A stretch of 64,000 nt of DNA from Pseudomonadota bacterium (GTDB lineage Bacteria; Pseudomonadota; Alphaproteobacteria; SP197), in NCBI GenBank assembly GCA_039028155.1, contig JBCCIS010000001.1:124001-188000 (forward strand), read 5' to 3'. Under the pieces are notes generated by a model, which saw only the letters and a program-made list of their open reading frames with translations, ran no database searches and had not been told where the DNA came from. Shown here one piece after another: positions 34,092 through 42,114 of this stretch; the stretch's first letter is position 1, and every line of letters begins with the position of its first letter. The position numbers were made by a program, and so were the translations under genes.

Positions 34092-35198
34092 ATGGCCGAC
34101 CTGACCGGTTTCACCAATACCGGCGACCGCCTCGAGCTCGCCTGGAGCGACGGCCGCCGCGACACGGTCTATGCGATTTGGCTGCGCGACAATTCACCCA
34201 ATCCGGATGCGCGCCACGCCAACGGCCAAAAGCTCTTCGACATCACCGACATCGACGACACCATAACGATCGACCACGTGACCAATGGCGGCGGCATCGT
34301 GGAGATCCGCTTTTCACCGGATGGCCACGAGGCGCGATACGACATCGACTGGCTGCGTCGGAATGCCGCACCCCGTGGCGCGGCCCACCTGCGCCGCCTG
34401 TGGGGGGCTAAACTACGTGACGCCATGCCCGCGTTTCGTTTTGGCGATGTCACCGGCGACGCTGATACCAAACGCGCTTGGCTTGCGGCCATCAGCGAAC
34501 TGGGTTTCGCGCTTCTGAAGGAGACCCCGTGTGAGCCCGAAACGGTGTGCGGGGTCGCCGAACTGTTCGGTTACGTGCGCGAAACGAACTACGGGCGATT
34601 TTTCGAGGTGCGGACCGAACCGGATCCTATCAACCTTGCTTACACGCCCATGGGGCTCTCCTGCCATACGGACAACCCCTATCGCGATCCGGTGCCCGGC
34701 CTGCAGCTGCTGCATTGCCTGGTCGCCGACAACGACGGCGGCGAGTCCGTCGTCGTCGACGGCTTCAAGGCGGCGGCCATTCTGCGCGACGAGGCGCCCG
34801 ACGACTTCGGTCTTCTGACCCGTCATGCCGTGCCCTTCCGGTTTTCAAGCGACGATGCCGATCTCGTCACCCGCGCGCGCCTCATCAGCCTGGACGATAG
34901 AGGCGATGTCGCGGAGGTGCGTTTCAACAACCGGTCGATCGGTACCTTCGATCTGCCGGCCGATCTGATGCCTACCTTCTACCGCGCCTATCGCCGCTTC
35001 GCCGAAGTGCTGCAGCGGCCCGCGCTGGAAGTCGGCTTCAAGGCGGGCCCCGGCGATCTCTTCATCGTCGACAATCAGCGCGTCCTACACGGTCGCAGGA
35101 CCGTCAGCGGCTCCGGCCGGCGGCACCTGCAAGGCTGCTATGCCGACAAGGACTCGCTGGAGAGCACACTGCGGGTCTTGGAGCGGGCGGACGCATGA
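34092..35198 (+). CDS. tmpA: TmpA-type 2-oxoglutarate dioxygenase (TauD/BBOX family)
   Basis: A 368-residue non-heme iron/2-oxoglutarate oxygenase. Residues 1-95 form the gamma-butyrobetaine-hydroxylase N-terminal domain and the rest the TauD-type double-stranded beta helix. Iron ligands are H192-T-D194 and H333 in N-Q-R-V-L-H-G; R343/R344 should bind 2-oxoglutarate. Homologues are gamma-butyrobetaine hydroxylase and TmpA, which hydroxylates 2-(trimethylammonio)ethylphosphonate at carbon 1. I prefer TmpA because an HD-domain TmpB/PhnZ-like gene lies in the same operon. GGAGG before the ATG at 34092 sets the start. The stop overlaps the FosA-like start (ATGA). Confidence 0.8.
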   Translation: MADLTGFTNTGDRLELAWSDGRRDTVYAIWLRDNSPNPDARHANGQKLFDITDIDDTITIDHVTNGGGIVEIRFSPDGHEARYDIDWLRRNAAPRGAAHLRRLWGAKLRDAMPAFRFGDVTGDADTKRAWLAAISELGFALLKETPCEPETVCGVAELFGYVRETNYGRFFEVRTEPDPINLAYTPMGLSCHTDNPYRDPVPGLQLLHCLVADNDGGESVVVDGFKAAAILRDEAPDDFGLLTRHAVPFRFSSDDADLVTRARLISLDDRGDVAEVRFNNRSIGTFDLPADLMPTFYRAYRRFAEVLQRPALEVGFKAGPGDLFIVDNQRVLHGRRTVSGSGRRHLQGCYADKDSLESTLRVLERADA

Positions 35199-35605
35199 TC
35201 CGTGGCATCAACCACATCACGCTCTCTATCTCCGACCTCGACCGTTCGATCACGTTCTACACGGATGTGCTGGGATGTGGCCTGGTCGCGCGGTGGGACG
35301 ACGGCTGTTATCTTGAGGCGGGCGCCCTGTGGCTGGCGCTCGTGGTCGAAGACAGCGTGCGGTCGACGCCCTTGCCGGAGTACACCCACATGGCCTTCGA
35401 CGTCGCCGCCGCCGACTTTAGCGCGACGGCCGATCGGGTCAGGCAGTCCGGCGCCACCGTCTTCCAGGACAACAGCACGGAGGGCGCGTCGCTCTACTTC
35501 CTCGATCCCGACGGCCACAAGCTGGAACTTCATGTCGGCAGTCTGACGACGCGCCTTGACGCGATGCGGCGCGAACCGTGGGACGGTCTTGAGATCCTTG
35601 TTTAG
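35195..35605 (+). CDS. FosA-like vicinal-oxygen-chelate metalloenzyme
   Basis: A 136-residue glyoxalase-fold protein strikingly like the fosfomycin resistance glutathione transferase FosA. It aligns over its whole length, with metal ligands H7, H65 and E111 and the C-terminal stretch EGASLYFLDPDGHKLELHVG, which is FosA-typical. FosA opens the epoxide of a phosphonate antibiotic. Here the gene overlaps a predicted phosphonate hydroxylase and sits 12 bases before a predicted C-P-cleaving oxygenase. The natural job may therefore be on a phosphonate intermediate, or the protein may give fosfomycin tolerance. Sequence alone does not separate these. Confidence 0.82.
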   Translation: MIRGINHITLSISDLDRSITFYTDVLGCGLVARWDDGCYLEAGALWLALVVEDSVRSTPLPEYTHMAFDVAAADFSATADRVRQSGATVFQDNSTEGASLYFLDPDGHKLELHVGSLTTRLDAMRREPWDGLEILV

Positions 35606-35617
35606 GAAGACACCGCC

Positions 35618-36214
35618 ATGATCGCAAAACCCCTTCTATCCGATCTGACACCCGACAATGTCGTCGACAAGCTGGAAGCCTTATTCACCGCAATAGCCGG
35701 AACGAGCTATCTGGGCGAGCCAGTCACCATCGCCGAGCACATGTTGCAGTCGGCCGCCTGCGCCCAACGCGACGGCGCCGATGACGCGCTGATCGCCGCC
35801 GCGCTGCTGCACGATGTCGGCTATTACGTCGATCCCGCGCCCGACAACGACAACGAGATGGACCTCAGAAAACGCCATGATCTGGCTGCCGCGCGCATCC
35901 TGGCGCCCGTGCTGCCGGCGGGCGTGACCGAACCGATCCGGCTCCATGCAGACGCCAAGCGTTATCTGTGCGCGATCGAACCCGACTACTATGACAAGCT
36001 TTCCGACGCCTCCAAGCACACCATGCGCATGCAGGGCGGCATCATGAGCGCTGACGAGGCCAAGGCGTTCGCCAACCTACCCTTTTGCGACGATGCGGTC
36101 CGCCTGCGCCGGTGGGACGATGAAGGCAAGGCGCCGGAGACAGCCGTGCCTGGCTTTGAGGCCTATCGCGTCATGCTGGAAACCCTCGCCCGCGACCACA
36201 CCGCGCCCGCCTAG
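35618..36214 (+). CDS. tmpB: TmpB/PhnZ-type HD-domain oxygenase (C-P bond cleavage)
   Basis: A 198-residue mixed-valence di-iron oxygenase of the HD superfamily. Likely iron ligands are H41, H65-D66, H87 and H110, with a late aspartate in the R-L-R-R-W-D-D-E-G-K segment. Y31-L-G-E34 matches the Tyr/Glu pair that PhnZ uses in an induced-fit site, and I-R-L-H-A-D-A-K-R-Y-L is a family signature. TmpB converts (R)-1-hydroxy-2-(trimethylammonio)ethylphosphonate to glycine betaine and phosphate; PhnZ acts on hydroxylated aminoethylphosphonate. The TmpA-like gene upstream favours the former. Other annotation for this family is simply HD-domain hydrolase. Confidence 0.82.
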   Translation: MIAKPLLSDLTPDNVVDKLEALFTAIAGTSYLGEPVTIAEHMLQSAACAQRDGADDALIAAALLHDVGYYVDPAPDNDNEMDLRKRHDLAAARILAPVLPAGVTEPIRLHADAKRYLCAIEPDYYDKLSDASKHTMRMQGGIMSADEAKAFANLPFCDDAVRLRRWDDEGKAPETAVPGFEAYRVMLETLARDHTAPA

Positions 36215-36300
36215 CCATCCCCGGACATTTGGAGTAAGAGCGGTCGGTATCGACCAAGCGCGGCGATCCATGTAACCGTGACGCGCGTAAGGATATTGTT

Positions 36301-36489
36301 ATGGCTGTTATCATTATTCTTCTCGCCATCTCGACCCTGGCTGTCCTGTTCCTGGGCCTGGGCGGTTTTATTGCCGGCGGTCAGTTCAACGAAAAGTACG
36401 GCAACCGCATCATGCAGGCCCGTGTTGCCTTGCAGGCGATCACCGTGGTGTTGATCATGATTGCCCTGCTCGCCAGCGGCTCGAGCTGA
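36301..36489 (+). CDS. Small twin-transmembrane protein
   Basis: A 62-residue membrane protein with two hydrophobic spans, about 2-26 and 42-60, joined by G-Q-F-N-E-K-Y-G-N-R-I-M-Q-A-R. This is the pattern of the twin-transmembrane/HIG1-like small proteins found directly before the adenosyltransferase gene in many alphaproteobacteria. AAGGAT precedes the ATG. Its stop is immediately followed by the GTG of the cobalamin adenosyltransferase gene, so they are co-translated. The function is unknown; respiratory-complex assembly has been proposed for HIG1 relatives. Confidence 0.85.
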   Translation: MAVIIILLAISTLAVLFLGLGGFIAGGQFNEKYGNRIMQARVALQAITVVLIMIALLASGSS

Positions 36490-37053
36490 GTGGTCAAACT
36501 CGACAAGATCTATACCCGCGGCGGCGACAAGGGCGAGACCTCCCTGGGCGACGGCCGGCGGGTCGCCAAGCACGATCTGAGGGTCGCGGCGTATGGCACC
36601 GCCGACGAGGCCAACAGCGTCCTAGGTCTGGCGCGCCTGCATACCGAGGGCGAGGACGACGCCATGCTGGCGCGCATCCAGAACGACTTGTTCGATCTGG
36701 GCGCCGATCTCTGCACGCCCCATGACGCCAAGCGGGCGGCCGGCGCGCTGCGCGTCACAGCCGATCAGGTGGCGCGTCTGGAGGCCGAAATCGACGCCAT
36801 GAACGAGGATCTCAATCCACTGACCTCGTTCATCCTGCCCGGCGGCAAGCCGGCGGCGGCGTGGCTGCATCTGGCGCGGACCATTGTGCGGCGCAGCGAA
36901 CGCCTGATGACCGAGCTTGCGGGCAGTGAGGAGGTCAACCCGGAGGCCGTCAAATACATGAACCGGCTCTCCGACCATCTGTTCGTCCTGGCGCGACGCC
37001 TTAATGACAACGGCACAGCCGACGTTTTGTGGCAACCGGGCAGCACCCAGTAG
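36490..37053 (+). CDS. Cob(I)yrinic acid a,c-diamide adenosyltransferase (PduO type)
   Basis: A 187-residue ATP:cob(I)alamin adenosyltransferase that makes adenosylcobalamin. The N-terminal I-Y-T-R-G-G-D-K-G-E-T-S-L is the ATP-binding signature of the PduO class. The central A-A-Y-G-T-A-D-E-A-N-S and the C-terminal L-V-R-R-S-E-R-type helix with N-R-L-S-D-H-L-F are also standard. GTG start with no gap from the preceding small membrane protein. The window encodes two consumers of its product, ethylmalonyl-CoA mutase and class II ribonucleotide reductase. The gene name varies between pduO, cobA2 and btuR in databases, so none is given. Confidence 0.95.
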   Translation: MVKLDKIYTRGGDKGETSLGDGRRVAKHDLRVAAYGTADEANSVLGLARLHTEGEDDAMLARIQNDLFDLGADLCTPHDAKRAAGALRVTADQVARLEAEIDAMNEDLNPLTSFILPGGKPAAAWLHLARTIVRRSERLMTELAGSEEVNPEAVKYMNRLSDHLFVLARRLNDNGTADVLWQPGSTQ

Positions 37054-37090
37054 AAATTGTCCCAATTTTGAACGCCAACGATTCTGCGCG

Positions 37091-37120
37091 TTGACATCCG
37101 GTCCCGCGCGGTCCTAGTTT
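37091..37120 (+). promoter_or_regulatory. Probable sigma-70 promoter of etfBA
   Basis: TTGACA at 37091-37096 is followed after 17-18 bases by CTAGTTT (37114-37120), a weak -10 element. It lies about 80 bases before the etfB start in an otherwise plain 146-base gap. The -35 is perfect; the -10 is only partly conserved, as is common in alphaproteobacteria. Confidence 0.55.
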
Positions 37121-37199
37121 TCGCACCTGCGAAATGAGCGGGAATGCGCGGCCTGACCCGCCCCTCTTGTTTTCCCCTGATGTCCTGGAGACGGAAGCG

Positions 37200-37949
37200 A
37201 TGAAGGTCTTGGTCCCTGTGAAAAGGGTCATCGACTACAACGTGAAGGTCCGCGTTAAGGCGGACCAAACGGGTGTCGATCTGGCCAACGTAAAAATGTC
37301 GATGAACCCGTTCGACGAAATTGCCGTTGAAGAAGCGGTGCGCATGAAGGAAGCCGGCACGGCGACCGAGGTTGTCGCGGTGTCCATGGGCCCCGAGCAG
37401 AGCCAGGAGACCCTGCGCACGGCGCTGGCCATGGGCGCCGACCGCGCCGTCCATGTCGTCCATGACGGCGAGTTGGAGCCCCTGGCCGTTGCCAAGATGC
37501 TGAAGGCGCTGGTAGGCGAGGAAAGCCCCGACATCGTCATCCTGGGCAAACAGGCGATCGACGACGACGCCAACCAGACCGGCCAGATGTTGGCGGGCCT
37601 TCTGGGCTGGGCCCAGGGCACGTTCGTTTCCAAGGTCGAACTGGCCGACGGCGGCATCAAGGCGACTCGCGAGGTCGATGGCGGCCTGGAGACGGTGGCG
37701 TTGAAGACGCCGACGATCCTGACCGTCGATCTGCGCTTGAACGAGCCGCGCTATGCCTCGCTGCCGAACATCATGAAGGCGCGCAAGAAAGAGATCGCCA
37801 AGAAGACGCCCGACGAGTTGGGTGTCGACACGGCGCCGCGCCTGTCAACGCTCAAGGTGACGGAACCGCCGAAGCGCCAAGGTGGCATCAAGGTGGGTTC
37901 CATCGAGGAACTGGTCGATAAACTTCATGACGATGCGGGGGTGATCTGA
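37200..37949 (+). CDS. etfB: Electron transfer flavoprotein, beta subunit
   Basis: A 249-residue subunit of the heterodimeric flavoprotein that takes electrons from acyl-CoA dehydrogenases. The start [20 protein letters not shown] is standard; an in-frame ATG at 37134 would add unconserved residues. The beta-subunit signature [22 protein letters not shown] is present near residue 180-200, and the AMP-binding [14 protein letters not shown] segment near 120. TGATG joins it to etfA. Probable clients here are methylsuccinyl-CoA dehydrogenase and beta-oxidation enzymes. Confidence 0.97.
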   Translation: MKVLVPVKRVIDYNVKVRVKADQTGVDLANVKMSMNPFDEIAVEEAVRMKEAGTATEVVAVSMGPEQSQETLRTALAMGADRAVHVVHDGELEPLAVAKMLKALVGEESPDIVILGKQAIDDDANQTGQMLAGLLGWAQGTFVSKVELADGGIKATREVDGGLETVALKTPTILTVDLRLNEPRYASLPNIMKARKKEIAKKTPDELGVDTAPRLSTLKVTEPPKRQGGIKVGSIEELVDKLHDDAGVI

Positions 37950-38902
37950 TGACGATCCTCGTCTATGCCGAACACGACAACGCGGAGCTGAAGCCCGCGA
38001 CGTTGAATGCCGTGAGCGCCGCCCAGGCCATGGGCGGTGACATCGAACTGCTGGTCGCCGGCGACGGCTGTGACGCCGTTGCCGAGGCGGGCTCCAAGGT
38101 CGCCGGCGTCTCCAAGGTGCTGGTCGCCCAGGATGCCGCCTACAAGGATCAGCTTGCCGAAAACGTCGCGCCGCTGATCGCCAAGCTCGCGCCCAACTAT
38201 AGCCACGTGGTGGCGGGTGCGACGACGACCGGCAAGAACGTCATGCCCCGCGCCGCGGCCCTGCTGGATGCTCAGCAGATCTCCGACATCATCGAGGTCG
38301 AGAGCGCCGATACCTTCGTGCGTCCGATCTATGCCGGCAACGCCATGGCGACCGTGCAGTCGGCGGACCCGGTCAAGCTGGTCACCGTGCGCACGACGGC
38401 CTTCGCGCCGGCCGAGGAAACCGGCGGTTCCGCCGGTGTCGAGGCGGTTGACGGCACCGGCGATGCCGGCCTGTCGAGCTTCGAAGGCGCCGCGCTATCG
38501 TCCAGCGAACGTCCGGAGCTGACCACCGCGCGCGTTGTCATTTCGGGCGGCCGCGGCATGCAGTCGGGCGATAACTTCCACATGCTGGAAGAGGTCGCCG
38601 ATATTCTGGGTGCTGCCGTTGGCGCCAGCCGCGCCGCGGTCGACGCCGGTTACGTGCCCAACGACTATCAGGTTGGCCAGACCGGCAAGGTGGTCGCACC
38701 AGAGCTTTACCTGGCGGTCGGCATCTCCGGCGCCATCCAGCATCTGGCGGGCATGAAGGACAGCAAGGTCATCGCCTGCATCAACAAAGACGAGGAAGCG
38801 CCGATCTTCCAGGTCGCCGACTTCGGCCTGGTCGCAGACCTCTTCGAGGCGCTGCCGGCGCTGCGTGACAAGTTGAACGAAAAGGGTATTCAGGCCCGCT
38901 AG
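37949..38902 (+). CDS. etfA: Electron transfer flavoprotein, alpha subunit
   Basis: A 317-residue alpha subunit that carries the FAD of the complex. The C-terminal FAD domain has the signature G-A-x-R-A-A-V-D-A-G-Y, [27 protein letters not shown] and [10 protein letters not shown]. The N-terminal third interacts with the beta subunit. Translation is coupled to etfB by TGATG. Two tandem palindromes of repeat family 2 begin within the stop codon; the first may act as a terminator. Confidence 0.97.
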   Translation: MTILVYAEHDNAELKPATLNAVSAAQAMGGDIELLVAGDGCDAVAEAGSKVAGVSKVLVAQDAAYKDQLAENVAPLIAKLAPNYSHVVAGATTTGKNVMPRAAALLDAQQISDIIEVESADTFVRPIYAGNAMATVQSADPVKLVTVRTTAFAPAEETGGSAGVEAVDGTGDAGLSSFEGAALSSSERPELTTARVVISGGRGMQSGDNFHMLEEVADILGAAVGASRAAVDAGYVPNDYQVGQTGKVVAPELYLAVGISGAIQHLAGMKDSKVIACINKDEEAPIFQVADFGLVADLFEALPALRDKLNEKGIQAR

Positions 38903-38961
38903 AGCAGATCTTGCCCTGACGGTACGCATCGCGCTTCCGTCGGGGCAGGTGAATCTGCTCT
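38901..38961. repeat. Dispersed palindromic repeat, family 2, copy 1 (variant)
   Basis: Arms AGAGCAGAT (38901-38909) and ATCTGCTCT (38953-38961) enclose a second stem, TGCCCTGACGG with CCGTCGGGGCA (one mismatch). It has the same two-stem architecture and almost the same ends as the copies at 38974 and 59389, with a different inner stem. It overlaps the last bases of etfA and could end its transcript. Confidence 0.7.
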
Positions 38962-38973
38962 ACTTTTCGAGAT

Positions 38974-39035
38974 AGAGCGGATTCACCTTGTTAGGAGGAA
39001 CCGTCAACCGGTTCCTCCCAACAACGATCCGCTCT
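38974..39035. repeat. Dispersed palindromic repeat, family 2, copy 2
   Basis: Arms AGAGCGGAT (38974-38982) and ATCCGCTCT (39027-39035), with a perfect inner stem GGAGGAACCG (38994-39003) and CGGTTCCTCC (39009-39018). Only 12 bases separate it from copy 1. The closest relative is the copy at 59389-59452, which shares the arms and the core GGAACC-GTCA and GGTTCCTCCCAAC. Confidence 0.85.
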
Positions 39036-39072
39036 GGAAGGTGGGCACCGAAAAGGAAGGTTAGTCAGTACC

Positions 39073-39948
39073 ATGGACATCCAATCCATTGGGGTTATCG
39101 GCGCCGGAGCCATGGGCTCAGGCATCGCCCACGTCTGTGCCCTGTCGGGTCTCGACGTCAAGCTGCTCGACGCCGAGCGCGATCGGGCGGAAAAGGGATT
39201 GGAAACGATCACCAAGAACATGGAGCGTCAGGTTCGTCGTGGCCTGATCAACCAGGACGACATGGATGCCGGCCTGAAGCGTATCGAGATCATCGACGAC
39301 TTCTCGGGCTTCAGCGATTCCGACTGTGTCATCGAGGCGGCGGTCGAAAACGAGGCGGTGAAGAAGGCGATCTTCACCGAGCTGGTCCCTCACCTGAAGC
39401 CCGAGGCGATCCTTTGTTCCAACACCTCGTCGATCCCGATCACCCGGCTGGGTGCCGCGACCGATCGGCCCGAGAAGTTCATGGGCATGCACTTCATGAA
39501 CCCCGTGCCGGTCATGAAGCTGGTCGAACTGATTCGGGGCCTGGCGACCGACCAGGAAACCTTCGACACGATCCGCGAGCTGACCATTCGCCTGCAGAAA
39601 GAACCGGCGAACGCCGAGGACTTCCCGGCCTTCATCGTCAACCGCATCCTGCTGCCGATGATCAACGAGGCGGTCTACGCGCTCTATGAGGGCGTGGGCA
39701 ATGTGGAGTCGATCGATACCGCCATGAAGCTCGGCGCCAATCATCCGATGGGGCCATTGGAACTCGCAGACTTCATCGGCCTCGACGTCTGTCTTTCGGT
39801 CATGCAGGTGCTCTATGAAGGCCTCGCCGACAGCAAATACCGGCCGTGCCCGCTGCTCGCTAAGTATGTCGAGGCGGGCTGGCTGGGACGCAAGTCAGGC
39901 AAGGGTTTCTACGATTACACCGGCGACGAACCGGTCCCGACCCGCTGA
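39073..39948 (+). CDS. 3-hydroxybutyryl-CoA dehydrogenase
   Basis: A 291-residue NAD(P)-dependent enzyme interconverting 3-hydroxybutyryl-CoA and acetoacetyl-CoA. The Rossmann motif is G-A-G-A-M-G-S-G-I-A, followed by D in V-K-L-L-D. The catalytic H-F-M-N-P and the later E in V-I-E-A-A-V-E and N-R-I-L-L-P-M-I-N-E-A complete the family pattern. The size fits the monofunctional PaaH/HbdA type. It probably supplies 3-hydroxybutyryl-CoA for conversion to crotonyl-CoA, the substrate of Ccr. It is separated from etfA by the two palindromes. Confidence 0.95.
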   Translation: MDIQSIGVIGAGAMGSGIAHVCALSGLDVKLLDAERDRAEKGLETITKNMERQVRRGLINQDDMDAGLKRIEIIDDFSGFSDSDCVIEAAVENEAVKKAIFTELVPHLKPEAILCSNTSSIPITRLGAATDRPEKFMGMHFMNPVPVMKLVELIRGLATDQETFDTIRELTIRLQKEPANAEDFPAFIVNRILLPMINEAVYALYEGVGNVESIDTAMKLGANHPMGPLELADFIGLDVCLSVMQVLYEGLADSKYRPCPLLAKYVEAGWLGRKSGKGFYDYTGDEPVPTR

Positions 39949-40162
39949 CATCTGCTTCGGCAGTCTTTTCGCTTCACCCCCTCCGCATCCCGGACCACCT
40001 ACGGGAGGGCCGGGCTGCTTGCACTTGGTCGGTGCCGTGTCCGGCCCAGCGCGTGGTCGTGGGTAACGGATCGCACTTCGCTCCTCCGCCGCGTGAGGGC
40101 GGGTCGGATCCAACTCATCCTGCTATCGCCCGCAAACCCGCTGCTGATATGATCGGCCCATC
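39949..40162. other. Intergenic region, GC-rich, no gene
   Basis: 214 bases between the dehydrogenase gene and the first ornithine-cyclodeaminase-like gene. It contains GC-rich imperfect inverted segments (for example CCCTCCG and CGGGAGGG) that resemble neither repeat family 1 nor family 2 closely. No conserved reading frame was seen. Confidence 0.4.
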
Positions 40163-41131
40163 ATGACACCCGACGATCCCCTGCTTTACCTGCCCAGTGG
40201 CGTGCTCGAGAACCTGGACGTTTCAGCCCAGGACGTCATCAACGCTACCGAGAAACTTTTCTTGGGCCGAGCCCAGGGCACGGTCTGGAACGCGCCCAAA
40301 ACGACCATCGAGCCCGGCGACGGGCGCTACTTCATGAACACGCTGTCGGTCGCCGACGACCCGCCCTATGCGGCGATCAAGGCCTTGGGTCTTAACCCTG
40401 AGAACCCGTCGCGCGGCCTAGAGGCCATCAGCGGACTGGTGGTGCTGCACGACAGCGTCAGCGGCTGGCCGATCGCGGTGATCGACGGCAACTGGGTGAC
40501 GGCAATCCGCACGGCGGGCCTCACCGCGGTCGCGGCCAAGTACTTGGCGGACCCGGACAGCGAAGTCATCGCCTTCATCGCCTGCGGGGTGCAGGGGCGA
40601 AGCCATCTCGACGTCTTCGCGGAACTTTATCCGCTGAAGGAGATCCGCGCCTTTGGCCGCGGCAGTGCCAACCGCGACAAGCTGTGCGAGATCGCCGAGA
40701 ACAAGGGTCTCAAGGCAATCAAAAGCGAGACGGCGCAGTCGGCGATCGAAGGTGCCGACATCGTCATCACCTCCGTGCCCCATGGTCTCGTCAAGGAACC
40801 CTTTCTCGACGCCCGCTGGCTCAAGCCCGGCGCCTTCGCCGGCATCGTCGACCTCGCGGGGCCCTGGATCGACGACACAATGCCGACCATCGAGCGCATC
40901 ATAGTCGACGATTTGGAGCAAGAACGGACGTTGCCCGAGCCTCTAGTCGACCCTGCCCTCGTCGCCGGAGATATCACCCAGCTGTGCGCCGGCACCGTCC
41001 CCGGCCGTCAGTCGGCCGACGAGATCACGGCCTTCATCTTCCGCGGCCTCGCCATCGGCGACTTGGCGCTCGCCTGGCTCGCCTATGAGCGCGCCCGCGC
41101 AGCCGGCGTTGGCGTGGAGCTGGAACGCTAG
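40163..41131 (+). CDS. Ornithine cyclodeaminase/mu-crystallin family protein, copy 1
   Basis: A 322-residue NAD(P)-dependent enzyme of the OCD/mu-crystallin family. The catalytic-type lysine sits in A-I-K-A-L-G-L-N-P-E-N, the arginine in T-A-I-R-T-A-G-L-T, and the nucleotide motif is I-A-C-G-V-Q-G-R-S-H-L. Members include ornithine cyclodeaminase, alanine dehydrogenase and imine (ketimine) reductases, so the substrate is uncertain. The gene downstream is a close paralogue (roughly 60% identical by eye) 5 bases away, which indicates a tandem duplication kept as an operon. Confidence 0.9.
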   Translation: MTPDDPLLYLPSGVLENLDVSAQDVINATEKLFLGRAQGTVWNAPKTTIEPGDGRYFMNTLSVADDPPYAAIKALGLNPENPSRGLEAISGLVVLHDSVSGWPIAVIDGNWVTAIRTAGLTAVAAKYLADPDSEVIAFIACGVQGRSHLDVFAELYPLKEIRAFGRGSANRDKLCEIAENKGLKAIKSETAQSAIEGADIVITSVPHGLVKEPFLDARWLKPGAFAGIVDLAGPWIDDTMPTIERIIVDDLEQERTLPEPLVDPALVAGDITQLCAGTVPGRQSADEITAFIFRGLAIGDLALAWLAYERARAAGVGVELER

Positions 41132-41136
41132 GCCAT

Positions 41137-42114
41137 GTGTTCAAATTGAACCCCGGCGATCTTCTTCTCTATCTCTCCCGAGCAGCACTCGAGACACTCG
41201 ATATCGCCACGGCAGACGTGGTCGCCCGCATAGACAAGCTCTTCAAAGGCTGCGCCGCCGGCAGTGTTTGGAATGCCAGCAAACGCGGCATTGCGCTGGG
41301 CGATGGCCGTTACGTCATGAACACGTTATCGCTCGCCGACAACCCGCCCTATGCCGCCGTCAAGGCGCTTGGACTTAACCCTGCGAACAAGACCCGCGGC
41401 TTCGATTCGATTGGCGGGCTTGTCGTGGTCCTCGATAGCGTGTCAGGTCGGCCACTCGCGATCATGGACGGCAATTGGTTGACCGCGATCCGAACAGCCG
41501 GTCTCAGCGCCGTCGCCGCGACCTATCTGGCCAAGGACGACGCCAGCACCATGGCGTTCATCGGTTGCGGCATACAGGCAAGAAGCCACCTCGATGCCTT
41601 CGCCGACCTGTACCCGTTGCGGGAAGTTCGAGCCTTTGGGCGTGGCGCCGCCAACCGCGATCGCCTGTGCGCCCTCGCCCGCGATAAAGGGATAGAGGCG
41701 ATCGCCAGCGCCAGCGCGCAGGAGGCCGTCGACGGTGCCGATATCATCGTGTCGGCGGTGTCGGCGGGTCCCAGTCTGGAACCGTTTCTCGACGCCGGCT
41801 GGCTCTCCGCCGGCGCCTTTGCCGCGATTACCGATCTGCATGGGCCATGGCGTGCCGAGACATTTCCGGCGTTCGACCGCATCATCATCGACGACCTGGA
41901 ACAAGACCGCGTCGCGGCTAGGCGCCTGATCGATCCCGGCCTCGTCACCGGCGATTTCACCGGGCTCGTGTGTGGTGACGTCCCCGTGCGGCGCAATCGG
42001 AAAGAGCGGATCGCCTTTGCCTTTCGAGGCTTGGCTCTGGGTGACCTGGCGCTTGCCTCGCTGGCCTATGAGGCCGCCTTGAAGGCAGGCGTCGGGCTGG
42101 AACTGGATCGCTAG
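41137..42114 (+). CDS. Ornithine cyclodeaminase/mu-crystallin family protein, copy 2
   Basis: A 325-residue paralogue of the upstream gene with the same landmarks: A-V-K-A-L-G-L-N-P-A-N, T-A-I-R-T-A-G-L-S, I-G-C-G-I-Q-A-R-S-H-L and D-G-A-D-I-I-V-S-A-V. The start is GTG at 41137, chosen because the N-terminus then aligns with copy 1 within a few residues. Differences cluster in the late region (AARRLIDPGLVTGDF), which could change the substrate. The two may work on different substrates or form a heteromer. The stop overlaps that of the convergent MFS transporter gene by four bases. Confidence 0.9.
   Translation: MFKLNPGDLLLYLSRAALETLDIATADVVARIDKLFKGCAAGSVWNASKRGIALGDGRYVMNTLSLADNPPYAAVKALGLNPANKTRGFDSIGGLVVVLDSVSGRPLAIMDGNWLTAIRTAGLSAVAATYLAKDDASTMAFIGCGIQARSHLDAFADLYPLREVRAFGRGAANRDRLCALARDKGIEAIASASAQEAVDGADIIVSAVSAGPSLEPFLDAGWLSAGAFAAITDLHGPWRAETFPAFDRIIIDDLEQDRVAARRLIDPGLVTGDFTGLVCGDVPVRRNRKERIAFAFRGLALGDLALASLAYEAALKAGVGLELDR

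Noticed and set aside
34092-35198. Gamma-butyrobetaine hydroxylase (carnitine synthesis)
   Set aside because: The fold is the same, but the operon contains an HD oxygenase with the PhnZ/TmpB Tyr/Glu pair and no carnitine genes, so TmpA is the better call; the alternative remains open without a tree.
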